Source: Nocardioides sp.
GTDB taxonomy: Bacteria > Actinomycetota > Actinomycetes > Propionibacteriales > Nocardioidaceae
Length of the DNA stretch: 64,000 nt
NCBI RefSeq assembly: GCF_030019515.1
Contig: NZ_JASEEQ010000004.1
Span: 124,001 to 188,000 of the forward strand
Reading direction: 5' to 3'
Positions 24,001 through 33,380 of this stretch are shown here, in pieces (position 1 is the first letter of the stretch; each line of letters starts with the position of its first letter). The notes beneath the pieces were generated by a model, which ran no database searches, was not told the DNA's origin, and saw nothing but the letters and a program-made list of their open reading frames with translations. Both the position numbers and the translations under genes were made by a program.

Positions 24001-27000
24001 TCAAGCGAACGCCCGCGCGACCAGGTCCTTCTGCTCCTCGGTGTGCCGCTTGACGGTGCCGACGGCGGGGGAGGAGGACTCGGGGCGCGAGACGAGCTCG
24101 ACCCGGGCGTCGACGTGCGGCCACACGGCGAGCTGGTAGTGCGGCCACGCCCCCATGTTCGCCGGCTCGTCCTGCACCCAGCGGACCGCCTTGAGCTTGG
24201 GGTAGCGGGCGATCTCCTCGCGGATCTCGGCCTCGGGGCGGGGGTAGAGCTGCTCGATCCGGGCGATCGCGAAGCGCCCGCCGTCCTCGCGCTTGCCGCG
24301 CTCGACCATCAGGTCCCACGTGACCCGGCCCGAGCACACGAGCAGCGTGTCGACCTGGTCGGGGTCCGCCTGCGCGTCGGTGATGATCGGCCGGAAGGTG
24401 CCCGAGGTGAAGTCGTCGGGGTGCGAGGCCGCCTCCTTGCGCTTGAGCATCGACTTCGGGGTGAAGACGATCAGCGGCCGGTGCTCCTCGCCGAGCGAGT
24501 GCTGGCGCAGCAGGTGGAAGTACGACGCGGGCGTCGACGGCTGGGCGACCACGAACGCCTCGTCGGCCGCCATCGTCAAGAACCGCTCGATCCGCGCGGA
24601 GGAGTGGTCGGCGCCCTGGCCCTCGTAGCCGTGCGGCAGCAGCAGCACGACACCGGACTGCTGGCCCCACTTGCTCTCGCCGGAGGTGATGAACTCGTCG
24701 ATCACGGTCTGCGCGCCGTTGACGAAGTCGCCGAACTGCGCCTCCCACAGCACCAGCGCCTCGGGCCGGGCCACGGAGTAGCCGTACTCGAAGCCGAGGG
24801 CGGCGTACTCCGAGAGCAGCGAGTCGTAGATGTAGAACTTCGCCTGGTCCTCGGTCAGGGAGGTGAGCGGGGTCCACTCGTCGGCGTTGACCCGGTCGAT
24901 GATCGTGCCGAACCGCGACACGAAGGTGCCGCGACGCGAGTCCTGACCGGCCAGCCGCACCGGCCGGCCCTCCATCAACAGCGAGCCCAACGCCAGCACC
25001 TCTCCGGTGCCCCAGTCGATGGGACCGTCGGCGATGGCCGCCGCCCGACGCTGCAGCTGCGGCATCACCTTGGGGTGCACCGTGAAGCCGTCGGGCGGGG
25101 TCACGTACGCGTCCGCGATCCGCTTGAGGACGTCCGCCCCGACCGCGGTCCGGGCCTCGCCGACCGGCTTCTCGGGGTAGTCCGGGACCGTCGTCCACTC
25201 CGATGGCTGCGAGCTGGCCTCACGAACCTCGGTGAAGACCCGCTCCAGCTGCTGCTGGTAGTCGCGGAGCACCTGCTCGGCCTCCTCGATCGTGATGTCG
25301 CCACGACCGATGAGGGACTCGGTGTAGAGCTTGCGGACCGAGCGCTTCTGCTCGATCAGGTCGTACATCAGCGGCTGGGTGTACGACGGGTCGTCACCCT
25401 CGTTGTGGCCGCGCCGGCGGTAGCAGACCAGGTCGATGACGACGTCCTTGTTGAACGCCTGCCGGTACTCGAAGGCCAGCCGCGCGACGCGGATGCACGC
25501 CTCGGGGTCGTCGCCGTTGACGTGGAAGATCGGCGCCTGGACCATCCGCGCCACGTCGGTGCAGTAGAGCGAGGAGCGCGACGAGCCGGGCGAGGTGGTG
25601 AACCCGACCTGGTTGTTGACGACCACGTGGATGGTGCCGCCGGTGCGGTAGCCGCGCAGCTGGGAGAGGTTGAGCGTCTCCGCGACCACGCCCTGGCCCG
25701 CGAACGCCGCGTCGCCGTGCACGAGCAGCGGGAGGACGGGGTACGCCGCGCCACGGTTGAGCACGTCCTGCTTGGCGCGTGCGATGCCCTCCAGTACCGG
25801 GTCCACCGCCTCGAGGTGGGAGGGGTTCGCGGCGACCGAGACCTTGATCCGGTCCTTGGAGCCGGCCTCGAACTCACCCTCGGCGCCGAGGTGGTACTTC
25901 ACGTCGCCGGAACCCTGGACGGTGCGCGGGTCGATGTTGCCCTCGAACTCGCGGAAGATCTGGGAGTACTTCTTGCCGACGATGTTCGCGAGCACGTTGA
26001 GCCGGCCGCGGTGCGCCATGCCCATCGCGACCTCGTCGAGGCCGGCCTCGGCGGCCGCCTCGCAGATCTCGTCGATCACCGGGATGGTGGTCTCGCCGCC
26101 CTCGAGGGAGAAGCGCTTCTGGCCGACGAACTTCGTCTGCAGGAACGTCTCGAACGCCTCGGCCTGGTTGAGCTTGAGCAGGATCCGCAGCTGCTCCTCG
26201 CGGGGCGGCTTGGTGTGCGGCACCTCGATGCGCTCCTGGAGCCACCGGCGCTGCTCGGGATCCATGATGTGCATGTACTCGATGCCGATGGTGCGGCAGT
26301 AGGAGTCGCGCAGGATGCCGAGGATCTGGCGCAGCTTCATGAACCGCCGGCCCTCGCCACCGAACGACCCGGTGGCGAACTCGCGGTCGAGGTCCCACAG
26401 GGTCAGCGCGTGCGACTCCACCTCGAGGTCGGGATGGCTGCGCTGGCGGTACTCGAGCGGGTCGGTGTCGGCCATCATGTGGCCGCGCACCCGGTAGGCA
26501 TGGATCAGCTCCAGGATCCGGGCCTGCTTGCTGATCTCGTCGTCGTGGTTGGTCGAGATGTCACTGGCCCAGCGGATCGGCTCGTAGGGGATCCGCAGGG
26601 ACCGGAAGATCTCGTCGTAGAAGCCTTCCTGGCCGAGCAGCAGCTGGTGCACGCGCTTGAGGAACTCGCCGGACTGCGCGCCCTGGATGACCCGGTGGTC
26701 GTACGTCGAGGTCAGGGTCATCACCTTGCTGATCGCGTTGCGCGCGATCGCGTCCTCGGAGGCGCCCTGCCACTCGGGCGGGTACTCCATCGCGCCGACG
26801 CCGATGATCGCGCCCTGGCCCTTCATCAGCCTCGGGACCGAGTGGCTGGTGCCGATGCCGCCGGGGTTGGTCAGGCTGATCGTGGTGCCCTGGAAGTCCG
26901 CGACCGTGAGCTTGTTGTCGCGCGCCTTGCGCACGATCTCCTCGTAGGCGGTCCAGAAGCCGGCGAAGTCCATCGTCTCGGCCGCCTTGATGCTCGGCAC

Positions 27001-27804
27001 GAGCAGCTGGCGGGTGCCGTCGGACTTCTGCACGTCGATCGCGAGGCCGAGGTTGATGTGGGCGGGGGTGATCAGGTTCGGCTTGCCGTCGACCGTGTCG
27101 AACCCGACGTTCATCTCCGGCATCGTGCGGACCGCCTTGATCAGCGCGTAGCCGATCAGGTGGGTGAAGGACACCTTGCCGCCTCGCGCCCGGGCGAGGT
27201 GGTTGTTGATGACCGTGCGGTTGTCCCAGAGCAGCTTCACCGGGACCGAGCGCACCGAGGTCGCCGTCGGCACGGTCAGGGAGGCGTCCATGTTCTGCGC
27301 GGTCCGGGCCGGCGCGCCGCGCAGCACGGTGTAGGTCGGCTGGTCGTCGGTCGGCGCCGCCGTGGCCGGGCGGGACTCCTTGGGCACCGGGTTGGTGGTG
27401 TCCTTCGCCGGCTCCGCTGCCTTCGCGGTGTGCCGCGGCTTGGCGACCGGCGCGGGGGCCGGCTTCGCGACAGCCTCCTCGGCGGGCTGCTGAGCGGGCT
27501 GCGCGGCGGCTTGCTGAGCGGGCTTCGCGGCGGCTTGCTGAGCGGGCTTCGCGGCGGCTTGCTGAGCGGGCTTCGCGGCGGCCGGCGGGGCCGGCGCGGT
27601 GGCGCTCGCGGCGGGTTGCGACGTACCGTTGGTGCCCGCGCCGGTGCCCTGGGCCCGGAAGTACTCGGCCCAGGTGGCGTCCACGCTGTCCGGATCCTGC
27701 TGGAACTGGTCGAACATCTCCTCGACCAGCCACTCGTTGGTGCCGAAGTCGGCCCCCTCGAACTGGGCGGGGACGTCGGACTTGCTGCCTGGGGACTGCG
27801 GCAC
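24001..27804 (-). CDS. kgd: Multifunctional 2-oxoglutarate dehydrogenase/decarboxylase (Kgd/OdhA type)
   Basis: A 1267-residue fusion. The E1o N-terminal segment is [16 protein letters not shown]; a low-complexity AAAKPAQQ linker follows (about residues 75-120); then an E2-type succinyltransferase domain (about 165-400) with [10 protein letters not shown]; then the large thiamine-diphosphate E1 domain with [31 protein letters not shown] and [17 protein letters not shown]. It converts 2-oxoglutarate towards succinyl-CoA in the citric acid cycle. No lipoyl domain is present, as usual for this type. GTG 27804 is preferred (family-like [17 protein letters not shown] upstream); the frame extends to TTG 27849. 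Confidence 0.93.
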   Translation of the reverse strand: MPQSPGSKSDVPAQFEGADFGTNEWLVEEMFDQFQQDPDSVDATWAEYFRAQGTGAGTNGTSQPAASATAPAPPAAAKPAQQAAAKPAQQAAAKPAQQAAAQPAQQPAEEAVAKPAPAPVAKPRHTAKAAEPAKDTTNPVPKESRPATAAPTDDQPTYTVLRGAPARTAQNMDASLTVPTATSVRSVPVKLLWDNRTVINNHLARARGGKVSFTHLIGYALIKAVRTMPEMNVGFDTVDGKPNLITPAHINLGLAIDVQKSDGTRQLLVPSIKAAETMDFAGFWTAYEEIVRKARDNKLTVADFQGTTISLTNPGGIGTSHSVPRLMKGQGAIIGVGAMEYPPEWQGASEDAIARNAISKVMTLTSTYDHRVIQGAQSGEFLKRVHQLLLGQEGFYDEIFRSLRIPYEPIRWASDISTNHDDEISKQARILELIHAYRVRGHMMADTDPLEYRQRSHPDLEVESHALTLWDLDREFATGSFGGEGRRFMKLRQILGILRDSYCRTIGIEYMHIMDPEQRRWLQERIEVPHTKPPREEQLRILLKLNQAEAFETFLQTKFVGQKRFSLEGGETTIPVIDEICEAAAEAGLDEVAMGMAHRGRLNVLANIVGKKYSQIFREFEGNIDPRTVQGSGDVKYHLGAEGEFEAGSKDRIKVSVAANPSHLEAVDPVLEGIARAKQDVLNRGAAYPVLPLLVHGDAAFAGQGVVAETLNLSQLRGYRTGGTIHVVVNNQVGFTTSPGSSRSSLYCTDVARMVQAPIFHVNGDDPEACIRVARLAFEYRQAFNKDVVIDLVCYRRRGHNEGDDPSYTQPLMYDLIEQKRSVRKLYTESLIGRGDITIEEAEQVLRDYQQQLERVFTEVREASSQPSEWTTVPDYPEKPVGEARTAVGADVLKRIADAYVTPPDGFTVHPKVMPQLQRRAAAIADGPIDWGTGEVLALGSLLMEGRPVRLAGQDSRRGTFVSRFGTIIDRVNADEWTPLTSLTEDQAKFYIYDSLLSEYAALGFEYGYSVARPEALVLWEAQFGDFVNGAQTVIDEFITSGESKWGQQSGVVLLLPHGYEGQGADHSSARIERFLTMAADEAFVVAQPSTPASYFHLLRQHSLGEEHRPLIVFTPKSMLKRKEAASHPDDFTSGTFRPIITDAQADPDQVDTLLVCSGRVTWDLMVERGKREDGGRFAIARIEQLYPRPEAEIREEIARYPKLKAVRWVQDEPANMGAWPHYQLAVWPHVDARVELVSRPESSSPAVGTVKRHTEEQKDLVARAFA

Positions 27805-28017
27805 GGGTTGATTCGCCTCTTCCGGTACGTGCGCGGGGGAGTAGTTCAATCGGCAAGGCTAGTCCAGCGCACCAGCAAATGCAGACTGCCGGGGTGGCCG
27901 GGCGGCGTGGTGTGGTTCGGGCCACGTCGGCATCGCGGACACTGCCGTCCACCAGCACTCCGGAGACCACCCCGGGGGCCGCCCCGGAGAGCACCTGAGA
28001 GAGGGAGTCCCGCAGCC

Positions 28018-28620
28018 ATGACCAGACACCGGCGGCGCTCGTACGCCGCGACCGGGGCGGCGCTCGCGCTGGCCCTCGTCCTGGCGCTGGTCGTCGGCGC
28101 CTGCAGCGGCGGGGACGACGAGCCCGCCGAGCGGCCGCAGTCGCAGCCGGCCGGCCCGGACACCGTCTCGAAGGTCGAGACCGTCGTCACCGTCGGACGT
28201 ATCACCGGCTCGCTCCCGCGCGACGCACGGCACCGGCTCGCCGACCAGGTCGGAGCCGTGGTGGACGGCTGGACGAAGGCGGCCTACCTCGGCGGCGACT
28301 ATCCGCGGCGCGACTTCTCCACGTCCTGGCCCGGCTTCACCACCGGGGCACGGCAGGAGGCGCACCGGGACCGGGCGCTGATGAGCAACGAGGACATCGG
28401 CGAGCGCATCGACGGGGTGGAGGCCCGGCGCAGCCGGGTCCGGATCGACGTCCTCGCCGTCCGGAAGCGGGCGGTCGGCGTGACCGCCCGGGTGCTGCTC
28501 GGCTTCCGGACCACCGGGAGGCTCGAGCGGGACATCCGGGTGCAGGGGCGGCTGTACCTGACCCGCACCGACCGCGGCTGGCGGATCTTCGGCTACGACA
28601 TGACGAAGGGAGCCCGGTGA
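28018..28620 (+). CDS. Putative lipoprotein
   Basis: A 200-residue exported protein. Its N-terminus has basic residues (TRHRRRS), a hydrophobic stretch (ALALALVLALVV) and the lipobox VGAC, giving lipidation at about Cys30. The mature part starts with a disordered Glu/Pro/Gln segment, then a domain with VTVGRITGSLPRDARHRLADQVGAVVDGW in pieces and C-terminal strands RVQGRLYLTRTDRGWRIFGYDM. The latter resembles an NTF2-like fold. Function is unknown. Its stop overlaps the LCP gene start, which hints at a cell-envelope role. Confidence 0.7.
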   Translation: MTRHRRRSYAATGAALALALVLALVVGACSGGDDEPAERPQSQPAGPDTVSKVETVVTVGRITGSLPRDARHRLADQVGAVVDGWTKAAYLGGDYPRRDFSTSWPGFTTGARQEAHRDRALMSNEDIGERIDGVEARRSRVRIDVLAVRKRAVGVTARVLLGFRTTGRLERDIRVQGRLYLTRTDRGWRIFGYDMTKGAR

Positions 28621-29564
28621 TGAGCCCAGTGAAGAGCCCGGTGATGAGCCCGGTGATGAGGACCCGCTTCCACAAGGTCGTGCGGCTGGGGACGATCGGG
28701 CTGGTCCTGGCGATCGCGGCGTTCGTCGTCCCCGACTCGGCGGTGAAGAGCACCGAGGTCGCGCTGGTGAAGGTGAACCGCGCCGACGGTGTGGATCTGA
28801 CCCCCGACGTGGTCTGGATCCTGGCGGTCGGCTCCGACGCCCGGCCCGGCGAGGACATGACCCGGACGCGCGGCGACGCCCTCCAGCTGATCGGGATGAA
28901 CACCCGCACCGGCGCCGCCTCGGCGATCGGCGTGCCCCGCGACTCGTGGGTCTCGATCCCCGGCCACGGGTACGAGAAGATCAACGCCGCCCTCTACTTC
29001 GGCGGCCCGCAGCTGCTCGGGCAGACGGTCGGCAACCTGGTCGGGATCCAGCCCGACTACGTGTTCGTGAGCCGGTTCAAGTTCTTCCAGGCGATGGTCA
29101 AGGACATCGGCGGCATCACCGTCCAGAACCCGGTGGCCTTCGACGACACCTACCTCAAGCCGCAGGGCTTCCGGAAGGGCAGGATCCACCTCGGTGGGTA
29201 CGACGCGATGGCGTTCTCGCGGATCCGGCACAACCTGATCCGCGGCGACTTCGACCGGTCGGCCAACCAGCAGCGGGTGCTGCGCGGGATCCAGGCGAGG
29301 GTCCGGGCCCGCGCCCACGTCCCCGGCTTCATCGAGCGGGGCGTGCTGTCGGTGATGCAGCACCTCTACACCGACCTCTCGCCGGTCGAGCTGTTCCGGC
29401 TGGCCCAGGTGGTCGCGCACGTCGACCCGCGCCGGATCACCACCTGCGTCGTGCAGGGCGGGATCGGCAGCATCGGCGGCGCGAGCGTGGTGCTGCCGAA
29501 CGTCGACCTGGCGCGCCGGCTCGGCAACGAGGCCCGCAACGACGCGACGATCGGGCACTGCTGA
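28617..29564 (+). CDS. LytR-CpsA-Psr (LCP) family cell-envelope protein
   Basis: A 315-residue membrane-anchored protein. One N-terminal helix (VRLGTIGLVLAIAAFVV, about 22-38) precedes the LCP domain: ILAVGSDARPGEDMTRTRGDAL, GAASAIGVPRDSWVSIPGHGYEKINAALYFGG in pieces and FSRIRHNLIRGDFDRSANQQRVL near residue 200. LCP enzymes attach glycopolymers to peptidoglycan outside the membrane. The family's Arg and Asp phosphate-binding residues appear present. The start is ambiguous because GTGATGAGCCC-like units repeat at the 5' end; GTG 28617 overlaps the lipoprotein stop. A long hairpin spans the 3' end. Confidence 0.88.
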   Translation: MMSPVKSPVMSPVMRTRFHKVVRLGTIGLVLAIAAFVVPDSAVKSTEVALVKVNRADGVDLTPDVVWILAVGSDARPGEDMTRTRGDALQLIGMNTRTGAASAIGVPRDSWVSIPGHGYEKINAALYFGGPQLLGQTVGNLVGIQPDYVFVSRFKFFQAMVKDIGGITVQNPVAFDDTYLKPQGFRKGRIHLGGYDAMAFSRIRHNLIRGDFDRSANQQRVLRGIQARVRARAHVPGFIERGVLSVMQHLYTDLSPVELFRLAQVVAHVDPRRITTCVVQGGIGSIGGASVVLPNVDLARRLGNEARNDATIGHC

Positions 29565-29587
29565 CCCGGAGGACCAGCAGTGCCCGA
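29551..29587. terminator. Terminator overlapping the LCP stop codon
   Basis: TCGGGCACTGCTG (29551-29563) pairs perfectly with CAGCAGTGCCCGA (29575-29587) over an 11-nt loop. The left arm includes the end of the LCP coding region. A shorter hairpin at 29609-29623 overlaps the convergent gene's stop. Confidence 0.7.
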
Positions 29588-29621
29588 CCGTCGGGGGTGG
29601 AGCGCGTCGACCCGGCGCGGG

Positions 29622-31001
29622 TCAGTTCGGGATGATGTGGCCGCCGGCCCAGCCGAGCTCGAGGATCGCGCCGCCCGGGATCAGGCCCGGCAGGGTCAGG
29701 CGCAGGGCCTTGACCTCGGCGCCGGTCCAGTTCTGCTTGACCACGCGGTACTCGAGGATGTTGCCGTCGCCGAGGTCGAGCGCCTCGCCCGGCTTCGGCA
29801 GCTCGATCTCCTCGCCGTTGAGCAGGATCCGGGCCAGGCCGGTCGAGATGACGCGCTCGACCTTGGTCGTGTCCTGCGGCTTGCGCATCGTGACCTTCGA
29901 GGTGATCCCGTCGACGACCAGGCCGATGCTGGGGATGTCGAGCGAGCCGATCCTGCTGGCGACGAAGCCGCTGGCCGAGCCGTTGCGGCTCTGGTCGCCC
30001 ATCAGCCGGTACTCGATGCCGGTCAGGTTGACCAGGCCGCCGAGCACCCGGGCGTCGGCGATCTTGTGGGTCCTCACCTTGCCGTTGCTACCCGAGCAGT
30101 CCAGCGACTGCTCCTGCAGGCCGCCGAGGCGGAGCAGGTCGTTGCCGCCGAACATCTCCAGGCCCATCGCCCGCGAGTGGAAGACGCCCGCCGGCACCGG
30201 TTCGGAGATCGCGGTGCGTGCCCGGCCGAGCGTGACGACCGTGTCGTGCCCGGTCGCGTCGACGAGGAGCCGCAGCGCGTAGGTCTGCGACGCCGCGGAG
30301 TGCGGCCCGGCGTGGCCGGACTTCACCCCCGCCAGGCCGATGCTGCCCAGGCCCGGGATCTCGATGGTGTTGCCGGTGACCGAGGTGAGCAGGTCGAGCA
30401 CCTGGTCGACCAGGTCGCCGGTGGTCGAGCCCAGGATGTCGAGCAGGTCCTGGAGCTCCTGGGGGATCTGCTCGGGCAGGTTCTCGATCCGCAGGCCCTC
30501 GAACGTGAACGACTCCTGGTGGCCGAACGTGCCGTCCGCCTTGCGGGACGAGTCCGCGACGGACGTCAGGCCCTTCAGCGAGACGGTGGGGGTCTGCACG
30601 CCCTGGAACTCGCCGCCCAGGGCGAGGTCGGCGATGGTGCTGACGCCGCGGACGCCCTTCAGGCCGTCCTGGGCGTAGGTCTCGGTGTGGCTGGTCGCCG
30701 CGGACACCTTGATCAGCTCGTTGTCGGGGAGCGAGAGAGTGGAGTTCTTGAGCACGTCACGGCCGGCGAAGCGGGTGCAGCGCTGCTGGGCGAACGCCTC
30801 CTTGGCGTTGCGGAGCTCGACGCCGTCGATGATCACCTTGGTGCCGTAGACGACGGCCTTGTAGCCGAGGTTCGTCCTCACCAGACGATCCCCGTCCGAG
30901 CCCTTGCTCGCGTCGGCGGGGGTGGTGGTCACGAGGGCACCGGCGAGACCGGCCGCGCAGACCGTGAGGGTGGCGATCGCCCTCTTGAGGGACATGTTCA
31001 C
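29622..31001 (-). CDS. Secreted choice-of-anchor P-like protein
   Basis: A 459-residue exported protein. The signal peptide is MSLKRAIATLTVCAAGLAGA followed by a cleavage region ADAS. The mature part is rich in beta-strands, with GYKAVVYGTKVIIDGVELRN near the N-terminus and several isoleucine/valine-rich repeats; two cysteines may form a disulfide. It resembles actinobacterial choice-of-anchor P proteins, function unknown. GTG 31001 has AGGA 6 nt upstream; ATG 30995 is the alternative. It is convergent with the LCP gene. Confidence 0.65.
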   Translation of the reverse strand: MNMSLKRAIATLTVCAAGLAGALVTTTPADASKGSDGDRLVRTNLGYKAVVYGTKVIIDGVELRNAKEAFAQQRCTRFAGRDVLKNSTLSLPDNELIKVSAATSHTETYAQDGLKGVRGVSTIADLALGGEFQGVQTPTVSLKGLTSVADSSRKADGTFGHQESFTFEGLRIENLPEQIPQELQDLLDILGSTTGDLVDQVLDLLTSVTGNTIEIPGLGSIGLAGVKSGHAGPHSAASQTYALRLLVDATGHDTVVTLGRARTAISEPVPAGVFHSRAMGLEMFGGNDLLRLGGLQEQSLDCSGSNGKVRTHKIADARVLGGLVNLTGIEYRLMGDQSRNGSASGFVASRIGSLDIPSIGLVVDGITSKVTMRKPQDTTKVERVISTGLARILLNGEEIELPKPGEALDLGDGNILEYRVVKQNWTGAEVKALRLTLPGLIPGGAILELGWAGGHIIPN

Positions 31002-31504
31002 TGCGTGTCCTGCTTTCGTTGCCGGAGCCGCTGCGTCCCTCCCCGTCGGCCGCGGCTTGTCTGATCCCATGTCGGTGCTCCCACCGAGAGGCTTCTGGCG
31101 ACGATTGTGCGGGTCCACTACTGCATTCGGGGAAGGGCAAGAACGATAAAGACGCCGCCGGTCAAGACCAATCCGGCCCTATTCGTACTCGCGCGTAACC
31201 TTCGCGCGGAATGGCCGTTTTCATCACCCGTCGCAGGCGAATTTCGCCAGTTCGCCTGCCGATCGACGCGCCACGTCAGCGGATCGGCACCGGCGGACGC
31301 ACGGAGCATCGACCCGGCGTCGCCGTCCGTCAAGCCCGGGTGGGGGCCGCGCGGGAAGTGCGGCGCTGGGGATGAACCAGGTCGATCCCAGCCACCACAC
31401 TCTCGGCACACTCTCGGCCGCACTCTCGGTCGGCCGTCGGCCGGTGCCCGAGGAGCCGACCGGAGGACGGGGTCGGAACACATCCGACCCGCGAAGAGAT
31501 GAAG
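31002..31504. other. Gene-free 503-bp stretch
   Basis: No coding region with proper codon bias is visible. It contains a noticeably AT-richer part (about 31130-31260), probably the promoter of the minus-strand secreted protein, and an inverted repeat GCAGGCGAA/TTCGCCTGC at 31233-31259. Three copies of CACTCTCGG lie at about 31398-31430. The 3' flank of tRNA-Arg is at its right end. Confidence 0.6.
31233..31259. repeat. 9-bp-arm inverted repeat
   Basis: GCAGGCGAA and TTCGCCTGC are perfect arms around a 9-nt spacer. It lies about 230 bp upstream of the secreted protein gene. It could be an operator or the terminator of the tRNA-Arg transcript. Confidence 0.4.
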
Positions 31505-31577
31505 CGCCCCCGGCAGGATTCGAACCTGCGGCACCTGGTACCGGAAACCAGTGCTCTATCCCCTGAGCTACGGAGGC
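31505..31577 (-). tRNA. tRNA-Arg (anticodon CCG)
   Basis: The 73-nt cloverleaf is complete on the minus strand. The acceptor stem GCCTCCG pairs with CGGGGGC (one G-U), the D arm is GCTC/GAGC, the anticodon arm CTGGT-TTCCGGT-ACCAG gives anticodon CCG, and the T arm GCAGG-TTCGAAT-CCTGC is canonical. The discriminator base is G and CCA is not encoded. It reads codon CGG, frequent in this genome. It diverges from argS, whose product charges it. Confidence 0.95.
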
Positions 31578-31693
31578 AGCACCCCGCGCTGCGAGGCTGC
31601 GCCGTCACCCTACAACCGACCCGGGACCGACGCGCAATCGCATCGGCCGCGTCCACGGCCGATATCGATGCGAGGCGCGAGGCAGGGCGCCGA

Positions 31694-31699
31694 TACCCT
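31694..31699 (+). promoter_or_regulatory. Probable -10 box (TACCCT) for argS
   Basis: TACCCT ends 6 nt before the argS GTG and no ribosome site separates them, suggesting a leaderless transcript. Confidence 0.45.
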
Positions 31700-31705
31700 G
31701 GACCG

Positions 31706-33370
31706 GTGACTCCCGAGCAGCTCTCCACCGCGATCGTCGACGTCCTGACGACGCTGTCCGACGAGGGTGCCATCACCCTGCCCGGCGGCGTCCCTGCGAA
31801 CGTGACGGTGGAGCGTCCGCGATCCAAGGAGCACGGGGACTACGCCACCAACGTCGCGCTCAAGCTCGGCAAGTCGGCCGGGATGAACCCGCGCGACCTC
31901 GCGACCCTGGTCCAGCAGCGCCTGGAGCGGACCGAGGGCATCGCGGGTGTCGACATCGCCGGCCCGGGGTTCCTCAACATCACGGTGTCCGCCGGTGCCC
32001 AGGGCATCGTCGCGGCACAGATCGTCGACGCCGGATCGGGGTACGGACACACCGAGGTGTTGAAGGGGGAGCGGGTGAACGTCGAGTTCATCTCGGCCAA
32101 CCCGACCGGCCCGCTCCACCTCGGCCACACCCGCTGGGCCGTCGTCGGCGACGCGATCGCACGGGTCCTGGCCGCCGCCGGCGCGAGCGTGGCCCGCGAG
32201 TTCTACATCAACGACCGCGGCAACCAGATGAACCTGTTCGGCGCCTCGATCGAGGCCGCCGCGCTGGGCCGGCCCATCCCCGAGGACGGCTACCACGGCG
32301 GCTACATCGCCGACCTCGCGAAGCAGATCGTCGCCGAGGACCCGAGCATCGTCGACCTGCCCGACGACGAGCGGCTCGTGGCGTTCCGCGAGAAGGGCTA
32401 CGCGCTGCAGCTGGCCGACCAGCAGCAGCAGCTGGCCCGGTTCAACACGGTCTTCGACGTGTGGTTCTCCGAGCGCAGCCTGCACGACAGCGGCGACGTC
32501 ACCACCGGCCTCGAGAAGCTGCGCGACCAGGGCCACCTCTTCGAGGAGGAGGGTGCACTGTGGATGCGCACCACGGACTTCGGCGACGACCGTGACCGGG
32601 TGCTCATCCGCGGCAACGGCGAGCTCACCTACTTCGCCAGCGACACCGCCTACTACGTCAACAAGCGCGAGCGCGGCTTCGACCGCTGCATCTACCTGCT
32701 CGGGGCGGACCACCACGGCTACGTCGGCCGGCTCAAGGCGATGGCGGCCTGCGCCGGCGACGACCCCGAGCGCAACATCGAGGTGCTCATCGGCCAGCTG
32801 GTCAAGATCGTCCGGGAGGGCGAGGAGGTGCGGCTCTCGAAGCGGGCCGGCGAGATCGTCTCCCTCGAGGAGCTGGTCGACGAGATCGGCACCGACGCGC
32901 TGCGCTACTCGCTCGCCCGCTACCCGGCCGACTCGCCGCTCACGCTGGACATCGCCGAGATCACCAAGCAGTCCAGCGAGAACCCGGTCTTCTACGTGCA
33001 GTACGCCCACGCCCGGATCGCCTCGATCCTCCGCAACGCCGACGAGCTCGGCATCGGGTGGTCCACCGGCGACTTCGACCCGGCACTGCTGTCGCACCCC
33101 AAGGAGGGTGAGCTGCTGCGGGCGCTGGCGGAGTTCCCGCGGGTGGTCGCCAGCGCGGCCGAGCTACGCGAGCCGCACCGGGTGGCGCGCTACCTCGAGG
33201 AGATGGCCGGGATCTACCACCGCTTCTACGACAACTGCCGGGTGCTGCCGATGGGCGACGAGGAGGCCGGGGACCTGCACCGGGCCCGCCTCGTGCTCGT
33301 CGCGGCCACCCGCTCCGTCCTGGCCAACGGCCTCGACCTGCTCGGGGTCTCCGCGCCCGAGCGCATGTGA
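31706..33370 (+). CDS. argS: Arginyl-tRNA synthetase
   Basis: A 554-residue class I synthetase that attaches arginine to tRNA-Arg. The HIGH-type motif is HLGH (138-141) within FISANPTGPLHLGHTRW; the KMSKS-type motif is the degenerate RLSKRAGE. The C-terminal anticodon-binding helices end MAGIYHRFYDNCRVL and LANGLDLLGV, as in all ArgRS. Length is normal. The N-terminal Add1-like domain is present. lysA begins 10 bp after its stop, and the argS-lysA-hom-thrC-thrB order matches mycobacteria. Confidence 0.97.
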   Translation: MTPEQLSTAIVDVLTTLSDEGAITLPGGVPANVTVERPRSKEHGDYATNVALKLGKSAGMNPRDLATLVQQRLERTEGIAGVDIAGPGFLNITVSAGAQGIVAAQIVDAGSGYGHTEVLKGERVNVEFISANPTGPLHLGHTRWAVVGDAIARVLAAAGASVAREFYINDRGNQMNLFGASIEAAALGRPIPEDGYHGGYIADLAKQIVAEDPSIVDLPDDERLVAFREKGYALQLADQQQQLARFNTVFDVWFSERSLHDSGDVTTGLEKLRDQGHLFEEEGALWMRTTDFGDDRDRVLIRGNGELTYFASDTAYYVNKRERGFDRCIYLLGADHHGYVGRLKAMAACAGDDPERNIEVLIGQLVKIVREGEEVRLSKRAGEIVSLEELVDEIGTDALRYSLARYPADSPLTLDIAEITKQSSENPVFYVQYAHARIASILRNADELGIGWSTGDFDPALLSHPKEGELLRALAEFPRVVASAAELREPHRVARYLEEMAGIYHRFYDNCRVLPMGDEEAGDLHRARLVLVAATRSVLANGLDLLGVSAPERM

Positions 33371-33380
33371 GCGTGTCTCG

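Noticed and set aside
23335..28017. A very long plus-strand open frame running opposite kgd
   Set aside because: It is the antisense shadow of kgd. Only its last 200 codons, from ATG 28018, have a signal peptide and proper coding character.
31118..31534. Minus-strand open frame of 138 codons running into tRNA-Arg
   Set aside because: It runs through a tRNA gene, lacks codon bias and has no ribosome site.
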